NCBI GenBank assembly: GCA_013298775.1
Contig: JAAFIV010000026.1
Coordinates: 1 to 64,000, forward strand
Direction of reading: 5' to 3'
DNA from: Ignavibacteria bacterium
Lineage (GTDB): Bacteria; Bacteroidota; Ignavibacteria; Kapaibacteriales; UBA4661
DNA: 64,000 nt
Shown here: positions 60,709 to 64,000 of the stretch, one piece after another
How the letters are laid out: each line of letters opens with the position of its first letter
Numbering within the stretch: position 1 is the stretch's first letter
Notes under the pieces: generated by a model
What the model was told of the DNA's origin: nothing
The model's database searches: none
The model's input: only the letters and a program-made list of their open reading frames with translations
Position numbers and translations under genes: made by a program

Positions 60709-61890
60709 ATGATTATTTCTCATCTTACACTCAAGAATTGGCGTAACTTCCGCAGTATTGACATTGACCTCCAGCCGCGTACTTTCATTGTCGGGGCAAA
60801 TGCTTCCGGGAAATCAAACATCTTAGATGCTATTCGTTTCTTGCGTGATATTGTCAAGTCTGGTGGCGGTTTACAAAAGGCAGTGAGCGAAAGAGATGGT
60901 ATCTCGAAAATACGATGCCTCTCGGCGAAAGGCACTTCAGATATTGAAATCCATATCCACCTTGCCGAGCGAGAAAATATGCCGCCCTTATGGAAATATG
61001 AACTTGGATTTCGGCAAGAAAATATTGGTGGTTCGGTTGGTGCAAGCGGCACACGGGCTGCGGTTGTGTATGAGCGTGTGTACAAGGCTAATGATAGCAA
61101 ACCGCTATTCAGCCGCCCAGATAAAGAAGATAAGGATGATTCTTTTCTCCTTCAATCCACATCTTTAGAGCAGCCGCGCAGTAATCGCGCTTTTCGTCCT
61201 ATTGCGGAATTTTTGGAATCTATTCAGTATCTCCACGTTGTACCGCAGCTTCTCCGTGCACCCGATTCATACTTAAAAGCAAGTAATCAAGAGGATGTAT
61301 ATGGGCGTGATTTTTTTGAGCGCATCAGCAACACGCCAGAACGGACGCGCACTGCATTTCTGAAGCGCATTGAAAAAGCATTGCAATTTGCTGTTCCACA
61401 GTTTGTTAAGTTAGATTTTATTCGCGGAGATGATAGCAAGCCACACCTACAAGCCTCGTACAAGCATTGGCGAGCAACAGACGCTTTGCAACAAGAAAAT
61501 CAGTTTTCTGATGGTACATTGCGCTTAATTGGCTTTCTCTGGTCGCTGCAAGACGGTTCAAAGCCACTTTTGCTGGAAGAACCTGAGCTTTCTTTGCATT
61601 CAGGCGTGGTGCGACAGTTACCAGAAATTATTGCTGCTGTGCAGCACAAACGCCATTCTACACCGCGTCAGGTCATTTTAACAACGCATAGTGCGGATAT
61701 TCTCTCCAATTCTGGTATTGCTTTGGAAGAAGTTGTTATTTTAGAAACAACAAAAAATGGTACAGAGGCATATTCTCCTGCTACACTCAAAGATGCAAGG
61801 GCATTACTGAACGCTAAAATAAGTGTCGCTGATATTGTTCGCCCGCGAACAGAGCCAAAAAATATTGAGCAAATGACATTCGACTTTTGA
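60709..61890 (+). CDS. AAA-family ATPase (RecF/OLD/RloA-like)
   Basis: LKNWRNFRSIDIDLQPRTFIVGANASGKSNILDAIRFL; LLLEEPELSLHSG; ILTTHSADIL. Confidence 0.92.
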   Translation: MIISHLTLKNWRNFRSIDIDLQPRTFIVGANASGKSNILDAIRFLRDIVKSGGGLQKAVSERDGISKIRCLSAKGTSDIEIHIHLAERENMPPLWKYELGFRQENIGGSVGASGTRAAVVYERVYKANDSKPLFSRPDKEDKDDSFLLQSTSLEQPRSNRAFRPIAEFLESIQYLHVVPQLLRAPDSYLKASNQEDVYGRDFFERISNTPERTRTAFLKRIEKALQFAVPQFVKLDFIRGDDSKPHLQASYKHWRATDALQQENQFSDGTLRLIGFLWSLQDGSKPLLLEEPELSLHSGVVRQLPEIIAAVQHKRHSTPRQVILTTHSADILSNSGIALEEVVILETTKNGTEAYSPATLKDARALLNAKISVADIVRPRTEPKNIEQMTFDF

Positions 61891-61900
61891 AAGTGGCACA

Positions 61901-62545
61901 ATGAAAAGAGCGCAAACGCCGATTATACTGGTGATTGAGGATCAGTTACAACGATTGGTTGCACGAAAACTTATTGAGCAGCAGAATATGCTGAGTATCT
62001 CGCGAGAACTTAGCGAGGGTGGTAATCAGTACATCAAGAGCAATCTTAAAAAATTCAATGAAGCCGCTGAATTCGCGCTCCCATTTGTTGTGCTGACAGA
62101 CTTAGATGCTTACGATTGCCCGCTTGTGCTGCTGCGGGAGTGGTTACCATTCAAACGGCATAAAAACTTGCTTTTTCGCATTGCCGTTCGTGAAGTAGAA
62201 GCATGGCTTTTGGCAGATAGAATAAATTTTGCAAAATTTTTAGGTGTACCTGTATCGCGCATCACAACTGATCCAGAAGGTATTCCAAAACCAAAAGAGT
62301 TTATTTTTGAGTTGGCGAGAAGGTCAAAAAAGCACAGCATCAAAGAAGGTATTCCGCCGAAAGGTACGGCGAAGACTGGGCAACTCTACAATCCTTTGTT
62401 GGCGCAATTTGTCCTTCAACATTGGTCGCTGGAAACCGCAGCAGAACACGCTCCGAGTCTTGCTAAATTTGCACTACGTTTGGAAGAATTTTCAACAATG
62501 CTCGCCTTAGAAGGGCGAAACGTAGAAGCACAAGCACGTAAATAA
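61901..62545 (+). CDS. TOPRIM-like/DUF4276-like partner of AAA ATPase
   Basis: PIILVIEDQLQRLVARKLI; VVLTDLDAYDCP; AVREVEAWLLADRINFAKFLGVP. Confidence 0.65.
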   Translation: MKRAQTPIILVIEDQLQRLVARKLIEQQNMLSISRELSEGGNQYIKSNLKKFNEAAEFALPFVVLTDLDAYDCPLVLLREWLPFKRHKNLLFRIAVREVEAWLLADRINFAKFLGVPVSRITTDPEGIPKPKEFIFELARRSKKHSIKEGIPPKGTAKTGQLYNPLLAQFVLQHWSLETAAEHAPSLAKFALRLEEFSTMLALEGRNVEAQARK

Positions 62546-62569
62546 TCGCATATACTCTCTCTTTTCACC

Positions 62570-64000
62570 ATGAACAACGTTTTTGATATTCTCGTCATCG
62601 GTGGCGGACACGCAGGCATAGAAGCCAGCGTTGCTGCCGCGACGATGGGCGTGTGCAATCCCGTACACCGCTTCCATGCTCGTCCTTTGCGCGTTGGTTT
62701 AATTTCAATGGATATTTCCTCCATTGGGCGTTTGTCGTGCAATCCTGCTGTTGGCGGGACGGCAAAAGGGCATTTGGTGAAGGAATTAGACGCGCTTGGT
62801 GGCGTAATGGGCATCATTGCTGACAAAAGCGGTGTGCAGTTCAAAATGCTCAATCGCTCGAAAGGTCCTGCGGTGTGGTCGCCGCGCTCGCAAAATGACA
62901 AAGATTTGTATCCACAGTATGCGCAGGAATTGGTACAAAATACCCCAAACCTCAGTATTATTCAGGGTTCGGCGGTGAATATCACGGTACAGCACGACAA
63001 GGTAACGGGCGTAGAACTTGCAGACGGCTCAGAACTCACAGCGCAAGCAGTGGTGCTGTGTGGCGGCACATTTTTGAATGGCATCATGCACACTGGAATG
63101 TGCCAAACGGCTGGCGGACGCTTTGGCGAGCAAGCAGCGACGGGCATTTCCGATATGTTAGCGAGTTACGGTTTGGAGAAAGGTCGCTTGAAAACAGGTA
63201 CTCCGCCGCGTGTTGCCGCCGAAAGTATTGATTTTTCCAAAACACATCCCGCGCCCGGTGACGAGCCGCCCATTCCCTTCTCGCATCGCACGAAATCGGT
63301 GAAAAATACGATTACCTGCTGGGGAACGGAAACAAGCGAAACCACGCACGACATCTTGCGTACAGGCTTCGACCGCTCGCCCATGTTTACTGGGCGCATC
63401 AAGGGAAGTGGTCCGCGCTATTGTCCTTCGATTGAAGATAAAATCAATCGCTTTTCGGAGCGCACCTCGCACCACATCATGCTTGAGCCAGAGGGCTTAC
63501 ACACAAACTCTGTGTATGTGAACGGCTTTTCGACAAGTTTACCAGATGACGTGCAATTACGTGGCTTGCAGACGATTCCGGGTTTGGAAAATGTGCAGCT
63601 TCTCCGCGCTGGCTATGCGGTGGAATACGATTTCTTTTTCCCTTTTCAACTAAAATTTTCCCTTGAAACAAAAGCAATTTCGGGCTTGTTTTTTGCGGGA
63701 CAAATCAACGGCACATCGGGCTATGAAGAAGCTGCAACGCAAGGTTTTATCGCAGGTGTGAACGCGGCAATGAAGGTGCGCGGCGAGGACGAATTTACGC
63801 TCAAACGCTCCGAAGCGTATATCGGCGTACTCATTGACGACCTCGTGAACAAAAGCACCGAAGAGCCGTACCGCATTTTTACCTCCGCCGCCGAGTATCG
63901 CTTGCTGTTGCGCCAAGACAACGCCGACCGACGATTGATGAAATACGGACAAGAGCTTGGTTTAATCGAATCGGCGAGCTACGAGCAAATGCTTCAGCGC
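62570..64000 (+). CDS. mnmG: tRNA uridine-5-carboxymethylaminomethyl(34) synthesis enzyme MnmG, 3'-truncated by window end
   Basis: Own translation from ATG 62570: [28 protein letters not shown]...[23 protein letters not shown]; open to 64000; absent from the ORF track because it has no stop. Confidence 0.95.
   Translation, partial: MNNVFDILVIGGGHAGIEASVAAATMGVCNPVHRFHARPLRVGLISMDISSIGRLSCNPAVGGTAKGHLVKELDALGGVMGIIADKSGVQFKMLNRSKGPAVWSPRSQNDKDLYPQYAQELVQNTPNLSIIQGSAVNITVQHDKVTGVELADGSELTAQAVVLCGGTFLNGIMHTGMCQTAGGRFGEQAATGISDMLASYGLEKGRLKTGTPPRVAAESIDFSKTHPAPGDEPPIPFSHRTKSVKNTITCWGTETSETTHDILRTGFDRSPMFTGRIKGSGPRYCPSIEDKINRFSERTSHHIMLEPEGLHTNSVYVNGFSTSLPDDVQLRGLQTIPGLENVQLLRAGYAVEYDFFFPFQLKFSLETKAISGLFFAGQINGTSGYEEAATQGFIAGVNAAMKVRGEDEFTLKRSEAYIGVLIDDLVNKSTEEPYRIFTSAAEYRLLLRQDNADRRLMKYGQELGLIESASYEQMLQR

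Overview
64-kb bacterial window with ordinary coding density. Gene content suggests a T9SS-bearing lineage of the Bacteroidota/Chlorobiota/Kapabacteria type: three large secreted proteins carry a C-terminal T9SS-like sorting domain, and some promoters look Bacteroidota-like. Lineage is inferred, not tested. Recognisable genes include a trypsin-like protease, two HicB-like ORFs, an orphan beta-class DNA methyltransferase, guanine deaminase, a CobW-type GTPase, STAS protein, two M16 peptidases, glycosyltransferases, a giant S8 peptidase, asd, NUDIX, a DUF1501/DUF1800 pair, three tandem Hsp20 genes, a HEPN two-gene unit, dnaK, AraC regulators, HNH nuclease, MCP, TMEM175-like channel, Crp/Fnr, OsmC, an AAA ATPase plus TOPRIM-like pair, and a 5' fragment of mnmG that runs off the window. 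Two tRNAs are visible: initiator tRNA-Met(CAT) and tRNA-Ser(GCT). The most unusual content is intergenic. At least eight sequence-distinct families of small (about 45-175 bp) palindromic elements occur here, and most share one architecture: two arms in inverted orientation, each arm itself a hairpin. One family has about eight copies. One element is flanked by a perfect 9-bp direct repeat. One sits in frame inside a membrane-protein gene. No transposase, CRISPR array or rRNA was found. All calls were made by eye from sequence, with no database search.
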